Shown in pieces: positions 22,862 to 34,339 of a stretch of DNA of 64,000 bases. Numbering within the stretch: position 1 is the first letter of the stretch; every line of letters starts with the position of its first letter. The translations under genes and the position numbers were made by a program. The stretch covers positions 35,479,668-35,543,667 of the forward strand of contig OZ020618.1 of the NCBI GenBank assembly GCA_963971575.1, written 5' to 3'. This stretch comes from Liopterus haemorrhoidalis (Eukaryota > Arthropoda > Insecta > Coleoptera > Dytiscidae). The notes below the pieces were generated by a model. The model saw nothing but the letters and a program-made list of their open reading frames with translations, did not search any database and had not been told where the DNA came from.

Positions 22862-23115
22862 TTCATTCGCGAAATATTTTCCATTTCTTGATACATAAGA
22901 ATTTGAGCAGGTCGTCAATCCTATCACGAGGTACGCAAATACAAATTTGACAATGATAGAAGAAGAAAATTTCATAGATTTGCAGAACGATCCGGTGCAT
23001 AATCCGTTATTTATTTCGGAACCAATGTTTTCAAAACTAGTGCAGCCATCAGATCTTTGTTGATATTTTTGTGAATTTGGTTTTTCGGCGCTCAATAAAT
23101 GGCATAAAAAAACAT
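22862..23115 (+). pseudogene. hAT transposase C-terminus (ZBED5/SCAND3-like), decayed
   Basis: One plus-strand frame reads AKYFPFLDT, stop, EFEQVVNP, then LTMIEEENFIDLQNDP, and after a break YFCEFGFSALNK. This order (YFP, NPF, LxDLQxD, then TYLCExxFS) is the signature of the C-terminal catalytic and dimerisation part of hAT transposases such as the ZBED5 group. About 20 residues between DLQND and the YFCE motif are missing. It is a relic. The 131-codon minus frame over the same bases is a shadow. Confidence 0.55.
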
Positions 23116-24432
23116 AAACCATTGTAGATATTGGATGAGGAAAGGCGTGTTTGCTTGTCAACTTTGAAGCCGCGTTAGAAGTATATATTCTCTCAAAAAC
23201 AATCACAGCTCTCCCACGTTGGTGAATAACCAACTTTTCTTCAGTTTTGTTGCAATTAAAATTATTTTTAATATTTATAGCAGATAAAGATTGATCAAAA
23301 TTGCAACTGTTGATCTACAACAACATCAAGGCCTCATTATTCCGCACCATATCTGCACATAAAAACCCATTTTGTCATTTCTACTCTTATAAACGCCTAT
23401 GTTACCCAAACTACGAAACTCGCAATCGGTCCACAAGTTAAACTAATTTTCCAACCAAATCCTATCAGAAAGATTGATACAACAATATACAAAAGCTGCT
23501 AAGAAAATAACTCAAAATAAGATAGCACAAAACAGCACTAAATTATAGGCACAAAAAGTTTTTTCACGACTTGTCACGACGATAGTGGCGGAGGTCCAGA
23601 AACTAAGAACTTACCTTGTCCGTATGCGTTGTTTGAGCGTTGGGAAAAAAGTGTATGATTTAAATGAAATCATACGAAATGTACATGATGAATCTTGTCC
23701 ATAAAATCCCTTCCGTGAGAGAATTCACTGTACGACAGTTCTGTACGCATAAAAAAATCTGAACAAGTAGGCTGCGAATATAGGTCTTTCAAACAATTGT
23801 AATCGTGCTATGTAACTACGTCACACGATACACTCTCCTTAGCTTGCCTCTGTCTTAGTTCAACTTGGTTGAGGGTAGTTAATTTTCCTTTTGTAAGTTG
23901 CTAACTTACCTGCTGCATTTGACACGATTAATGCACTAAGTTAGATGGTTTCTAATGGATATAAAGGCTTTTGTTAAGTTCTTTTTGGGTTAGTTACATA
24001 CCACTATAACTCATTTTAAGTAGGATTTATACTCAAATTACTAAACCAGACTTAAAATTAATTGAGATTCTTATTCAATTAATTTAAAAGATGTATGTAA
24101 GTTTTATTAAACCAATTAGTCATAATATTCAAACAGAATGCATTTCTCGTTTTACGCATTGGTCAAATTCATTTCTGTTCCCTATAATTAAAGTGTATCA
24201 ACTATAAAAACTTTTCATAATTTATTTTTATTTTATGATATATAGGTACGGTATTGTCATCTTTCAAATTAAATTTTCTGTTTGATTCCATTTTTATTGG
24301 TATGTGAAATATTGCTTTAAAATAACATTAACTCCATGCATGCTACAGTGGATTCTCGATTATACGACTTTTTTATTATACTTAATAAGTTGATATGCAT
24401 GACATACAATATCAAACATAAATAAATACAAA
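23116..24432. other. No recognisable gene
   Basis: AT-rich sequence with no motif-bearing frame and no clear inverted repeat. It may be the 3' part of the hAT element whose transposase end lies at 22.9 kb, but no terminus was found to prove this. Confidence 0.4.
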
Positions 24433-24436
24433 TACT

Positions 24437-25628
24437 GGGTCCGTCAGAGAGGTATGCTGTTTTTGAAAAGACTGTCATACATTTAATTTCGAACCAATTT
24501 CAAAATTTATCTTTTTTATACATAACTGGTACATTGCCATTTGCAAAAAATACACATTTAGAAAAAATAATCAACTTCAAAAAATCACATCAGTTAGGTG
24601 GCGTCCATTTTTGTCGAGACATTCTTGTAGACGGGTGGCGAAATTGTCCATACAATATTCAAGCACTTTACGTGGAATCCTTTGAACTTCTCGCGTTATG
24701 TTTTCGGAAAGATCTTCAAGAGTACGTGGTTTGTTAATGTAAGCTTGAGCTTTTAGGTAGCCCCATAAAAAGTAGTCGCAAGGTAACAGGTCCAATGAAA
24801 TCAGGCGTCCTGGGTAATGCTGTATTAAAAAAAAAAAACATGGTTTCCCTTGATGTATGGCAAGTTGCCCCTAAACTAAACTGTGTCCGTCCGTTTTCAC
24901 GAAAAAAATAAGGCCCAATAATGCAGGTTCGAGATACGCAAAACACTTACTTTCTCACTGTGCAGAGGATTCTGATGCAGTTGTTTCGGGTTTTCGGTTG
25001 CCCAGTACCGAAAGTTCTGTTGGTTTACCATCCCCGATAAATGAAAGTGTGCCTCGTCAGTCGTGATCAAAACGATATTGTCCGTCAGCAAGCCGAACCT
25101 GCATCGTCTCATGAAGTCGTTTCGCAGCAGTTTTTCAACAATCATAATCTTATACGGATGGAAATGAAAGTCCAAGTGTAAGATTCTGCGAACTGACCTG
25201 TCTGACATCTGAAGAGTGCGTGCGTGACGTACCGCCGAACGACGAGCGCTGGTTTCCACCGCTTGTCGCACTCTTTCAATGTTTTGCGGGGTCCGTACAG
25301 TTCTATCACGTCCCCGTGCAGTCCCTGGTCTCAAAGATTTTATTCTTTGAAAACTATTCACCCACTTCATAATGGTATTCCGTTTTGGAACACGACCATG
25401 ACGACCAACATTAAAATGGTTTCTAAAACGTTGTTATGTGAGCACCACAGAACGACCCGTTTCAGTGAAGGTGTTGTAAATAAACACACGATCTGCTACA
25501 GACCAAGGCTCCATTCTTACTGAAATGGCATCTGTTGACGAGTAGATTTCAACCATTCCGAAAACAGTGTGACCAACCAAGCGCGCATAACAGTCATTTC
25601 AAAAATATCATACTTCTCTGCCGGACCC
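24437..25628 (-). mobile_element. Tc1/mariner-superfamily element
   Basis: GGGTCCGTCAGAGAGGTATG at the left is mirrored by GGGTCCGGCAGAGAAGTATG read inward from the right (18 of 20 matches). TA follows the right end (25629-25630). A nearly complete but broken transposase fills the interior on the minus strand. Confidence 0.87.
24577..25514 (-). pseudogene. Tc3-like transposase, near full length, broken
   Basis: The start ATG at 25514 gives MEPWSVADRVFIYNTF, an insect Tc3-like N-terminus. It continues with a stop near 25435, an HTH region with ALQ-like TLQMSDRSVRRIL at ~25190, then TTDEAHFHLSG (first catalytic D), then GATCHTSRE where the usual QDGA has lost its Asp, and finally LLPCDYFLWGYLKA with the third Asp. 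The C-terminus ends GRHLTDVIF. Frameshifts near 24930 and 24820 split it. With the second catalytic residue gone it cannot be active. Confidence 0.9.
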
Positions 25629-25659
25629 TACAATACATGGCAGTATTATATTCGTATAT

Positions 25660-25787
25660 AGTTTCATTTATTTATAATGTGAACTTTTATATTACCGGGT
25701 CTCGAAAAACTATTTAATTTTTCGCCGGTCCGCGAAAAATTATGACTTTTCATTGGTACGCGAAAAATATAAGGTTAAGAAACACTG
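25660..25787. repeat. hAT right-end fragment
   Basis: The segment ends AAGGTTAAGAAACACTG, the inverted CAGTG(G)TTCTTAACC terminus typical of hAT elements, preceded by repeated CGCGAAAAAT(T)A. A related fragment is at 35390-35482. It could be the right end of the hAT relic at 22.9 kb, with the Tc1 element inserted in between. Confidence 0.45.
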
Positions 25788-26267
25788 ATAAATGGAATAC
25801 TGGTAAATGTAGTGTTTTGGTTATCTTAACAAATTAATTAAAATATATAATTAAAAAGATACCAAAGGTACAGATTATCAATATGTTTTAGATATACAAT
25901 CAAATATTATTTTACTGTATTATAATCATAATATTATGAAATACGTATAAAGACCGTCATCTGTAAAATTAATTTACGTAATGTTTTGTATTCCGACACC
26001 GTTACAAACAGTGTCTTACAAATCACGGAGAATCACATCCAAAAAGAACTTAATGCAATTTCCAGCAGAATGTTGCATAAAAGATCTTCTATTAATTTTT
26101 ATAATCCACGGGCAACTCTTCAATTTCGAGTCAAAATTTCAGGTCAAAATTAAAAATCAATAAATAAATAAACATTACACAAATTTTATTTGACGAAGAT
26201 AATATATTAGTGGAATGCATATTAGATAATTGGATTTATTCGTTCCAAAAAGGATATGTGCGGTGCT

Positions 26268-26308
<41 letters not shown>

Positions 26309-26819
26309 TTGTCTGAACCGCAACGGCTAAAATCTTGTAAAGATAACTGTTCTGAATTAGTCTGGTACAGGGTTTTCTTATAACGACACCCCGAATTATC
26401 GATATTATATATTAATGTTAATAATTAAGGTGCTGCTTTAAAATATACTACACGTATTTTTAAAAGAGGCACAATTTTTGTGTCCAGAAACTACGACAGA
26501 AATATTATATACAAATATATAACATACTCATATACAATTGATGCAATTATTACATGATACAATATACATAGCAATGATGACAAAAATACATTAAACATAT
26601 TCAAGTACACTGTAATGGCTTACTTGAATCTTTTAAAGTGAATCGTGAAATATATCTAAATCAAAATCAATACAAAAATTATTGAATGTATATACCAAGA
26701 GATGAACTGTGGAGTTCTACAAAATAGAATCCAGTCCTTGGTCCTGCAGTCTGTCCGGGCCCGGTAAGTTGTACCGGCTCTCTCGTCTCTCGATGCCTCT
26801 GTTTGTGCATCCAATATCT
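25788..26819. other. No recognisable gene
   Basis: AT-rich sequence with a (TA)n run at 26271-26300 followed by a T-run. No frame carries a motif. Confidence 0.45.
26271..26300. repeat. (TA)n microsatellite
   Basis: Fifteen uninterrupted AT units followed by a 10-T run. Confidence 0.95.
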
Positions 26820-26955
26820 GTTTACGTATGCCAAATTTCAACACTACATCTATCCGTTTAGCCATAATTTCAAACGTAGAGAAACACAGAAAAGCGAAGA
26901 GTGACGGTTACGGGATTCTTTGTGATACCTACGAAGTCTAAAAAAGATAGTTGCT
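26820..26955 (+). repeat. Degenerate fragment of family R
   Basis: GCCAAATTTCAAC, CCGTTTAGCC, GAGTGACGGTTACGGG and GATACCTACGAAGTCTAAA follow the same order as GCCAAATTTCAAC, CCGTTTGGCT, AATGACGGTATAAGG and CATACCTACAAAACCCTAAA at 56094-56211. Confidence 0.5.
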
Positions 26956-27496
26956 CTTACTATCTGTTTAATTTTAATTCAATTTCTGTATCAATATAAC
27001 CACTTCAGTATAAATATTTAAAGTAAAGTAAATTCTTATATATCCGGGTGAATATTTTTCATGTAGGACCATTCTAAGTTGTGCTTTTAAGTTGTCGTGC
27101 AGTGACAAATGCCAAAAAGAACATTTATAAATGTAGGTTTTGGGAAAGCATGAGATACGTCTACGTATTGCTCCGATCGACATCTTAAACACCTAAAACC
27201 TCTGAAAGAAACATTATTTCCCGGACTGCGAAGAACCATTTTTCATCACAAAAACCGACCATAAACACATTCTCAGCAATGCACTTCTGTAAGACTCGTA
27301 TGAATGTGTTGCCAGGACTGTATTATGATAAAATTCTATATTCGAAAACATGAGATCTGGGAATAAATTTTATATTCAATACTTATTGCATATATTGATA
27401 AATGCCACAGATATTTATCTAAGGGCCGAGAGTTCCAGTTGCTAATAAACTGTCCAATAACTTTATTAGCAACATTTTGACGAAATCGATGATTTA

Positions 27497-28165
27497 TTGG
27501 ATGCTGAAGAAATTGAACATATAGGAATTCTAAATTACTGGCAAAATAGATTTCAAGAACGAATAGATCATTTTGAAAAATGGAATGATTTAGAATTGTA
27601 TCAAAGATTTAGACTTAAAAAAGATACAGTGATAATAGTCTTAGATCTAATAGAAAATGAAATAAGGCATCGCACTAACAAGTTAATAACAAAAATTAAA
27701 CTAAAATTCTTATTTTACATTTACCCATACAATATACATATAATATATAAATATATTTTACAGAAATATTGCAGTTAAACCGCTAGATCAATTACTATTG
27801 ACTTTTTTTTTACACAACAGGCTGTTTTCAAAATGTTCTTGGCGATTTCACCGGTCTGCATCGAACAACAGCAGGTTCAATTATAAGACGTGTTAGTCAA
27901 GCATTAGCGAGATTAAGATCACAATTTATAAATATGCCACAAACAGGTGCAGATAAATCCAAAATTATAGTACAATTTTTTCAAATAGCCCAGTTTCCCA
28001 GAGTTATTGGTGCAATCGACTGCACTCACGTGCGTCATGTATTTTATTTAAATTTGCATTGTAGGAGGAGATAATGGAGAACTCTATAGGAATAGAAAAG
28101 GATTTTTTTCTTTAAATGTTCAAGCTATAAGTGATGCCAACAACAAATTTATGGATGTCGTATCT
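27497..28165 (+). pseudogene. Harbinger transposase, 3'-truncated
   Basis: Exon 1 (to 27681) reads DHFEKWNDLELYQRFRLKKD, the conserved Harbinger N-terminus. A likely intron, GTTAAT...TTTTACAG, spans 27682-27763 and joins the frame at RHRTNK|NIAVKPLDQLLLTL. After a slip in a T/A-rich run near 27808 comes QNVLGDFTGLHRTTAGSIIR (HTH-like region), then FPRVIGAIDCTHV with the first catalytic Asp, a small disruption at ~28045, and NRKGFFSLNVQAISDANNKF with the second Asp. The coding sequence stops at ~28165, just before the convergent gene, so the final catalytic Glu region is deleted. Confidence 0.87.
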
Positions 28166-28182
28166 ATGTTCTAAAATCACTT

Positions 28183-29119
28183 TTAACTGTCTACATTCTG
28201 CTGGGGGATCTGAAGTTCTTTATTTTTTATAGAACATTTAATTTCTTTTATCCTTAGTTGGTGTTCTTCTTCCATATGCTTCCTTTTTAGTATTAACAAC
28301 TCATTGTCCAATTTCGCGTTTTTTAATTGAATTTCAAGCAATTCTGCTCTCATAGAAGCTAGATTATCATACTTTGCTGCAAGAGATTTTCTATATCCCG
28401 GTTTCTTTTTAACAACATTCACGTTTGCAGTGTCAGTAGAACTCTTTGATTGATTTATTTCTACAGGATAATTTTCATTAATTTCAGCATCAAAATGTTC
28501 CCTCAATATAATAACATCTTGCATATTGCCGTCCTCTGTGGATTGTTTACTGTCAGTTGTGTCTTCAAAAATTCCTCTTCCATTTTCTGTTTTATATTTT
28601 GAAATATGTTGCTGAATTAGACTTGGACCTAGTAATAAAGTTATATGTTAGAGGCAAAATAAAATATTATTTATGATATAAATTCAGTTGTGAACAATAG
28701 TTAATAGCTTACCAGGCTGGGAATCTGAATCAACAGCATTACTAAAATCAGCAACAGAAGTTGCAATGTACGGCAAGAGTATCTGTTCATAATTTTTGAG
28801 TTCTTTTATATTAGTGTGCCTAATATAAAAGTCCACCAGTCTTGTACAGTTCTTTTTTATTATTGCTTTCTTTACTTTTAATTTCTATTTTAATACATTC
28901 ATATTTTAACCGCAATGTTTTACTATCTCTATTGATATTTCTTATACATTGGGAGTTAAATTCATCAGCAATTTTCTGCCACACATCTTTTTTATTCTGC
29001 CAGGTGACCGCATCGGTCCTCTTATTTTCAATTACTTTTATATTATTAATTACTATTTTCATTAACATATCCACTTCCTCTGCAGTAAAATTAATTGCAC
29101 GCATCCGTTTAGTTGCCAT
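28183..29119 (-). CDS. Harbinger MYB/SANT-like DNA-binding protein, two exons, one frameshift
   Basis: The ATG is at 29119. Exon 1 encodes a MYB/SANT-like domain, starting RAINFTAEEVDMLMKIV with the later Trp of TWQNKKDVWQKIADEF and DSKTLRLKYECIK, as in PIF/Harbinger accessory proteins (Myb_DNA-bind_5-like). An 84-bp intron at 28629-28712 has GTAAGC at its donor and TTATTACTAG at its acceptor and keeps phase (QPG|PS). Exon 2 encodes a Lys/Glu-rich coiled coil (ELLEIQLKNAKLDNELLILK) and stops at 28183. One frameshift near 28830, after KTGG, breaks exon 1. Otherwise ~280 codons are open. In this superfamily the protein helps bring transposase to the nucleus and ends. Confidence 0.75.
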
Positions 29120-29513
29120 TTTATCACTAATGCAAAGAATTGATATATATAAAGTCAAAGTCAAAATTAATATCTAATGTCAAAATTATATCTCACTCTT
29201 GCTCTGCTAATTTACGCTTTATATATTCGCTAATTATAGCTCTATCTCCCTTGCACCGTGTTAGTAGCTTCATTAGAAATACCAATACAAAAACAAAATA
29301 TTATGTTGCTAATAAACTATTGGAAGGAAATTGTAGCTTGGAAATCACCAAAAAATGTATTAGCTTAATAAATATATTATGTGTCCAATAACTATTAGGG
29401 AGTTTATTAGGAACTGGAACTCTCGGCCCTAAAACATGTAGATCGAAATTATTAAATATTTATCAAGTAAGAGAAGTTTTGTTCCAAAGTAATTTTCGAA
29501 ATTTTTAATATAT

Positions 29514-29732
29514 TGTGGAACTGTAATGACTGCAGATTTTTAAATGAAGAATGCCAGTGTTAAAAGTTTTTATACTGTCAAAATATGTTTTTTATTGAAC
29601 AATCTGAAATGACAACATGGAAAACAATGAATTCATAGCTTGCTGTATATCGCCCAGGAAAGGCATAAGGTGGTTGTGTCCGTTGTCCAAACAAACTGAG
29701 ATGTAAAAATTATTAGACCAAACGCCTCCACT
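29514..29732 (-). repeat. 3' LTR of the minus-strand LTR element
   Basis: This is the left direct repeat, starting TGTGGAACTG. It is moderately diverged from the other LTR, with substitutions spread evenly, so the insertion is not recent. Confidence 0.75.
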
Positions 29733-30489
29733 TTACCCCCTGGCTAGAATTTTACATTATTTATATAATAAATACATGATAAAATTTGAAAAAAAAATAT
29801 ATATATAGAACATGATAACAAAAATATAAATATAAAATATGTACAAAATATATACAAACAACAAGACAATATGTAATGCTGAAAGATAAAAAAAAAGAAA
29901 ATTAAGAGAAAACATCAAGTAATGCAAAATGAACAATTTATATGCAAACAAAATATACAGAGTACAGTAGGTGTTGAGACAGAATGGAAGTAGAATGAAA
30001 TAGGGTTGCGTTTTCTGTTGCTTCTGTGGTTGAATTTGCTTCTGTTGTTGTTAGAGTTTGAGTTACTAGTTGTGTTGCTGAGGTTGTGGTTATTGTAGAT
30101 GAGGCTGCTGCGATTGTGACTAACGTTGCTGTGGATGTGGCTGCAGCTGAGACTGACGCTGTTGTATCTGAGTCTGTTACTGTTGTAGCTGATTGAGTTG
30201 CCGTGTTCCCATGGATGATAGATCGGGCTGTTGTAGCTGAGTAATCTGATGCCATGTTCACGTCGATGGCTAAATTGGCTGTTAAGGTTGATCGAAGTGA
30301 TTCAGTCGAATCAATTAGATTGATCCCGTGCGAGCGCTTGAGTGCATGCGTGCGATTGTACGCCTGTGTGCGTGTAGGCGCATGTGTGCACGAGTACGCT
30401 TGGTTGCGTGTGTCGCTTGTGTGCTTGATTGCGCGTGGTCACGATTGTGCCATTTTTTAGAACGGCTGAATCGTTGATACGATGATGTG

Positions 30490-30708
30490 TTAAATCACGT
30501 GCACGCCTATAGCTGCAGGCCAGAATGGCGGCATATGAACCGCAATGCGATTCATGTCGATATGCTCTTCTCGACTTGAAGACGACTGTCCCAATGCTAC
30601 AGCGATCTGTAGCTGAGTTTTGTGACGAGGAGTAGAAGTTAAGTCACGTCGAAGTGGTACGCTCATTTTAGCAACTTTAACACTCAAGTGATACATGTTT
30701 GAAAGCAC
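30490..30708 (-). pseudogene. Gag-like N-terminal scrap of the LTR element
   Basis: The minus frame contains NRIAVHMPPFWPA, which resembles the (V)P(P)FWP start of the capsid-like domain in insect LTR-element Gag proteins, then diverges at once. It lies ~220 bases downstream of the primer-binding site, where gag is expected. The Thr/Ser/Ala-rich minus frame at 29938-30261 is the only other open stretch in the element. It looks like codon-repeat expansion and is not recognised. Confidence 0.4.
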
Positions 30709-30906
30709 TGCACTTATCTATTGTTAGTAAAATATATAAATGTACGCACCATTTTAAAATGTTCTGTTTGAGATGATTAAAGTTAGTTGCACAGAACATT
30801 TTTATTGCCACTGTTGGCCGTTGTCACAAACATTGACACTGATTTAACAAAATTGTTGAAATAAAAGAAAACTGCAGTTAGTTCACCACGTTAAATATTT
30901 TAAATA

Positions 30907-30921
30907 ACGTCGGGGTCACCA
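30907..30921 (-). other. Primer-binding site of the LTR element
   Basis: Read on minus this is TGGTGACCCCGACGT, starting with TGG as needed to pair with a tRNA CCA end. It lies a few bases inside the 5' LTR (right LTR). I do not name the tRNA. Confidence 0.6.
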
Positions 30922-30925
30922 ATAT

Positions 30926-31142
30926 TTGGGATTATATCGTCTGCAGGATTTTAAATTAAATATACCAGTATTAGAGTTTTTAAACTGTCAAAATATATTT
31001 TTTATTGAGCAATCTGAAATGACAACATGAAAAACAATGAATTCATAGCTTGCTGTATATCACAGAGGAAAGGCATAAGGTGGCTGTGTCCGTTGTCCAA
31101 ACAAACTGAGATGTAAAAATTATTGGATCAAATACCGCCACA
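30926..31142 (-). repeat. 5' LTR of the minus-strand LTR element
   Basis: This is the right direct repeat, ending CCGCCACA. It directly abuts the 3' end of the LINE-2-family fragment at 31145, so the element landed at the edge of that LINE tail. Confidence 0.75.
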
Positions 31143-31144
31143 TC

Positions 31145-31575
31145 ATATATATTCTTTATTCCTTCAGGCCTTTCGGCGTTTAGTGTATTAAATACTGCAA
31201 AGAAATAAGAAATAAAATAATATTACAATATGAATATTATTACAGTACTTTTAATTTAATTTGTTTGTTCTTCCTTCGGTGTCCGTCTCTTTCTTCCTAT
31301 TCTCATACCGGGTTCCCTCTTCGATCTCCTTCCTTCTTGCTTCCAATTTTTTCGCCCATCTTTCTCCCTTGCCTTCCTCACTTATCATTTCCTTTATCTC
31401 TTTCTCCCACACTGCCATCTCTCTGCAAATGCTCTAACGTTTCCTCTTCTTCCGTACGCATTCTACAGAGCTTGTCTTCTGGCTTTGCCCAGTATCTATT
31501 GTTCCTTTCTTCGTTGCCGCATCTTAACCTCGCTATCTTCCTGACTCTATCCCTTGATTTTTAACTTTTCCCCTT
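31145..31575 (-). pseudogene. 3' fragment of a LINE-2-family retrotransposon
   Basis: On minus, IARLRCGNEERNNRYW, then a decayed knuckle (CRMRTEEEETLEHL, with the second Cys lost), match the LINE-2 C-terminus at 49960-50090. The 3' tail (AACGCCGAAAGGCCTGAAGG, then AATAAAGAATATATATG) matches LINE-2's tail at 52305-52336. This copy proves that the 52.3-kb segment is the LINE-2 3' end. Confidence 0.85.
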
Positions 31576-32008
31576 CTAAAATTTTAATATCGTATAACAA
31601 AAGCCATGCTGTAGGGCTTACAGCATAGCTTTCTGCAGTCCTACATTGTAGGCTTTCACTTCACTCTGATTTCATTGCTTTGAAAATCCTGTTAATTGTG
31701 GAAACCCTTCAAGCGACATAACACATCGTGTTTGTGCACTAAAATTTGTGATTCATACAGTTGGCCTTCCTGTAGAACTTCAGTAGACCTTCTACCTAAA
31801 ATATAATATTAAGTTTTTCGTCAAGTCGACTTTTAGTCTCACTCACACAAGTCCTCCATCTTAATCTGTTAATTAAAAGATCTTTCCATGAATCCCGTAT
31901 CAGTGGCGGCCGGAACACAAGATCTGCGAAGCTGCAGCAACCCCAAAATAAAATAAAAAAAACTAAAAAAACACAGTGTTCAAAAAGTTATTACTAGTCC
32001 GATAGCGA
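31576..32008. other. Spacer with an isolated hAT-like end
   Basis: CAGTGGCGGCCGGAACAC at 31911 looks like a hAT terminus, but no partner was found. TCTCACTCACACAAGTCC near 31838 resembles 21780. No gene is seen. Confidence 0.4.
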
Positions 32009-33238
32009 GTATTTTGTGTGAGGCAAATCAAATCCCTCTTGATTATCGTGGAGCACAACTTAAATTTTCTTACATCACTAACCTAGCAATAATCCTACTA
32101 TACCATTATTCAAAGACATTTTCATTACAAATAATGAAATAGTCTGTATAAAAGATGATCTCCTAATACACAGCAAAATTGCTCAACAATATTCTGATTT
32201 AAATATCTCGTTTCGGAACATACTATCATACATACCAAACTGAATTCCACCTTGGATCATTCATTCACCACAAATTATTCTCAATCTAACTAAGTACCCA
32301 AAAGACACAACCCACCCAAATACTTACAAAAATACATACCTGGAATTAATGGACAACTTCAAGCAATTTAATGCCATTCATACTGATGGGTGAAAAATAA
32401 ACTCTAAAACGGGAGCAGCAGTTGTTTTTAACAACAAAGCTCACAGTTACCATTTATCAGACATAATCAGTGTCTTTACAGCTGAAGTTTTTAGTATGCT
32501 AAAAGACACGGAACTAATTAAAAAACCAGAAGATGGAAGATTAAATTTCATCATCCAAAGTGACTATCTGAGTACCATTCTCAGTATCAAACAACTGTAT
32601 CTAAGAAACCATATCATCCGGGATATTTAAGAAAATATACACGATGCCATATGCGCTGGGAAAAACAGATTCCAACACATATAGCTATACATGGAAACGA
32701 GAAAGCAGATCAAGCAGCAAAGCAGTCGATTAATTTACCATCTTTAAATATACAGATCCCAGCCAATGATTTTAAGAATCATATTAAAATGAAAATACGT
32801 ACAGAATGGGAAAAATTCTGGCAATTGACTACACAAAACCAACTCAGATTGATAAAACAATATACTAAACAGTGCCAATACCAAAAAGATCGTAAAGAAC
32901 AAATAGTTTTGACCAGGATGCGTATTGGACACACGTTGTACACGCACAAACACATTTTTGATCTCCAAGAACCACCTGAATGTGAAAAGTATCACATACA
33001 AAGGATGAAACATAATATACCATCAATAAAAGCTAAATGAAAAAAAAAAAAAATGAAACTGAAGAATGAACATGAAGTTGAAGTAAACATAATAAAATAC
33101 CTCAAAGATTGCCACCTTTACAACAAAATATAGCGTTAAATAAATTTATATAAATTAATAATGTAATAATTTAATGTACCGGGTGCCAATAACCTTAGTT
33201 GTTGAGGCTCCCTAAATTAAATTTAAAAAAAAAAATGT
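32009..33238 (+). pseudogene. I-group LINE 3' part with RNase H domain
   Basis: A plus-strand frame with a few stops and slips reads CEANQIPLDYRGAQLKFSYI (end of the RT thumb region), then PPWIIHSP. An RNase H follows: FNAIHTDG (first Asp), FTAEVFSML (Glu), IIQSDYLSTILS (second Asp) and IAIHGNEKADQAAK (last Asp). All four acidic residues are present, but there is a stop immediately after HTDG and another near 32630. After RMRIGHTLYTHKH comes a Cys-containing end, PPECEKY. The element ends in A-rich sequence after GTGCCAATAACC. RNase H after RT is typical of the I/Ingi/LOA group. Confidence 0.83.
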
Positions 33239-34339
33239 TTTTTAAATTAATGATTTTTTTAACCATCTACAAAATTTTCTTAGCGAAGCTTCTCTTTGAT
33301 TTTCTCAAGACACTATAAGCTGGAGATAGGTGATTTCTAAAATAAGCGATTCATGCATGATTAAATTTTCCGGGTAGTCCTTTGGTATACTCTTTGGTTA
33401 TTATTGTCATTTTTACTCTATCATTAGACCTTTTGGTGATTACTGTCACCAAATATAAGAATCCTATATTTTAAATCTTAAAAAACATAATACAAATATT
33501 TATTTTTATTTCCTATTTTTATTTTTATTTAGTTTTTAAACGTTTCGATAAAAGGATAAAAAAATTTTTTGGGATAACACAGTAACTAGCTACTTATAAT
33601 CTCTTGTTAGGAAAAACGAATCACAATTTATTTTATAATAGCTTTTAAACTATATTTAATCAATTTATTCGCTTGTTAAACCGTATGGTATCAATATTGT
33701 ATTATAATACGCATGTCCTAGAACTATTAAATCCGTCATAGTCTTTTTTCACAAAAATTTGGAAACAGCTCAGCTTACTAAGATACATCACAATAACTAG
33801 ACATGTAACGTACACATAACAGTTTCTGGGTCAATTTTACATCATATCCGGGGTAACTGAATAATCTCCAAATATTACGAAAAATACATCTGTTGTCGGC
33901 AGCCATTGCCTCAGTTAATCATCTTTGTTTACCTACCTGCATGCTATCGAAACCAAAAAGGTGATTCATTTTCACACATTTCAGGTAGTGTTCGACGCCA
34001 CGTTAAACGCATTGTACTTTTAAAAAACTACTTAAAAAAAATATAATGTTTAGTGAGTCACTGATTATAATTTACTTTTGATAAAATTTGTCTTCTGACT
34101 CCCTTAACGCAACTGTGGCAACAGATAAGAAGCGATTTATAATATTTAGCTAATTAGCATTTATTGTTACAATATTTTATTTTACTTTAGTGTATTATTT
34201 ATTATAATCAATTACATTTAATATTATGTTCAGTTTAAATTTTTTTAAATACGAAAAATTTTACAAAAATTATTCGAAATTTTTCGTTTTATCAAAAAAC
34301 GTCTCTAATAAAAGTTATTAATTATTGCTTTTATAGCAA
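33239..34339. other. No recognisable gene
   Basis: AT-rich sequence. No motif-bearing frame, no tandem array and no paired terminal repeats were found. Confidence 0.45.

Larger units (their letters stand above)
27423..29429. mobile_element. Harbinger-1: PIF/Harbinger transposon with TAA duplication
   Basis: GGGCCGAGAGTTCCAGTT begins at 27423 and is mirrored by GGGCCGAGAGTTCCAGTT read inward from 29429, with the match extending to ~29 bp (one mismatch). TAA flanks both ends (27420-27422 and 29430-29432), the 3-bp duplication of this superfamily. The interior carries the two usual genes in convergent order: transposase on plus, MYB-like protein on minus. The transposase lacks its 3' part. Inside the left end GTTGCTAATAAA and TTTATTAGCAAC form a second hairpin. 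Confidence 0.92.
29514..31142 (-). mobile_element. Internally deleted LTR retrotransposon
   Basis: Two direct repeats of ~218 bp (29514-29732 and 30926-31142) share CAATCTGAAATGACAACATG, AATTCATAGCTTGCTGTATA and AAACAAACTGAGATGTAAAA. The left repeat begins TGTGG and the right one ends CCACA. On the minus strand, TGGTGACCCCGACGT sits next to the right LTR as a primer-binding site. The internal part is only ~1.2 kb, with a gag-like scrap and a low-complexity frame, and no protease, RT or integrase. Confidence 0.75.

Noticed and set aside
22838..23233. 131-codon minus frame
   Set aside because: The plus strand over the same bases carries clear hAT transposase motifs (FIDLQNDP, YFCEFGFSALNK), so the minus frame is a shadow.
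28842..29391. Plus-strand frames opposite the MYB gene
   Set aside because: The minus strand shows a MYB-like domain and a phase-keeping intron; the plus frames are complements rich in Leu/Ile/Ser.
29938..30261. Thr/Ser/Ala-rich 107-codon frame as a mucin-like secreted protein
   Set aside because: It lies inside a deleted LTR element, has no signal peptide, and comes from GTTGCTG-type codon repeats.
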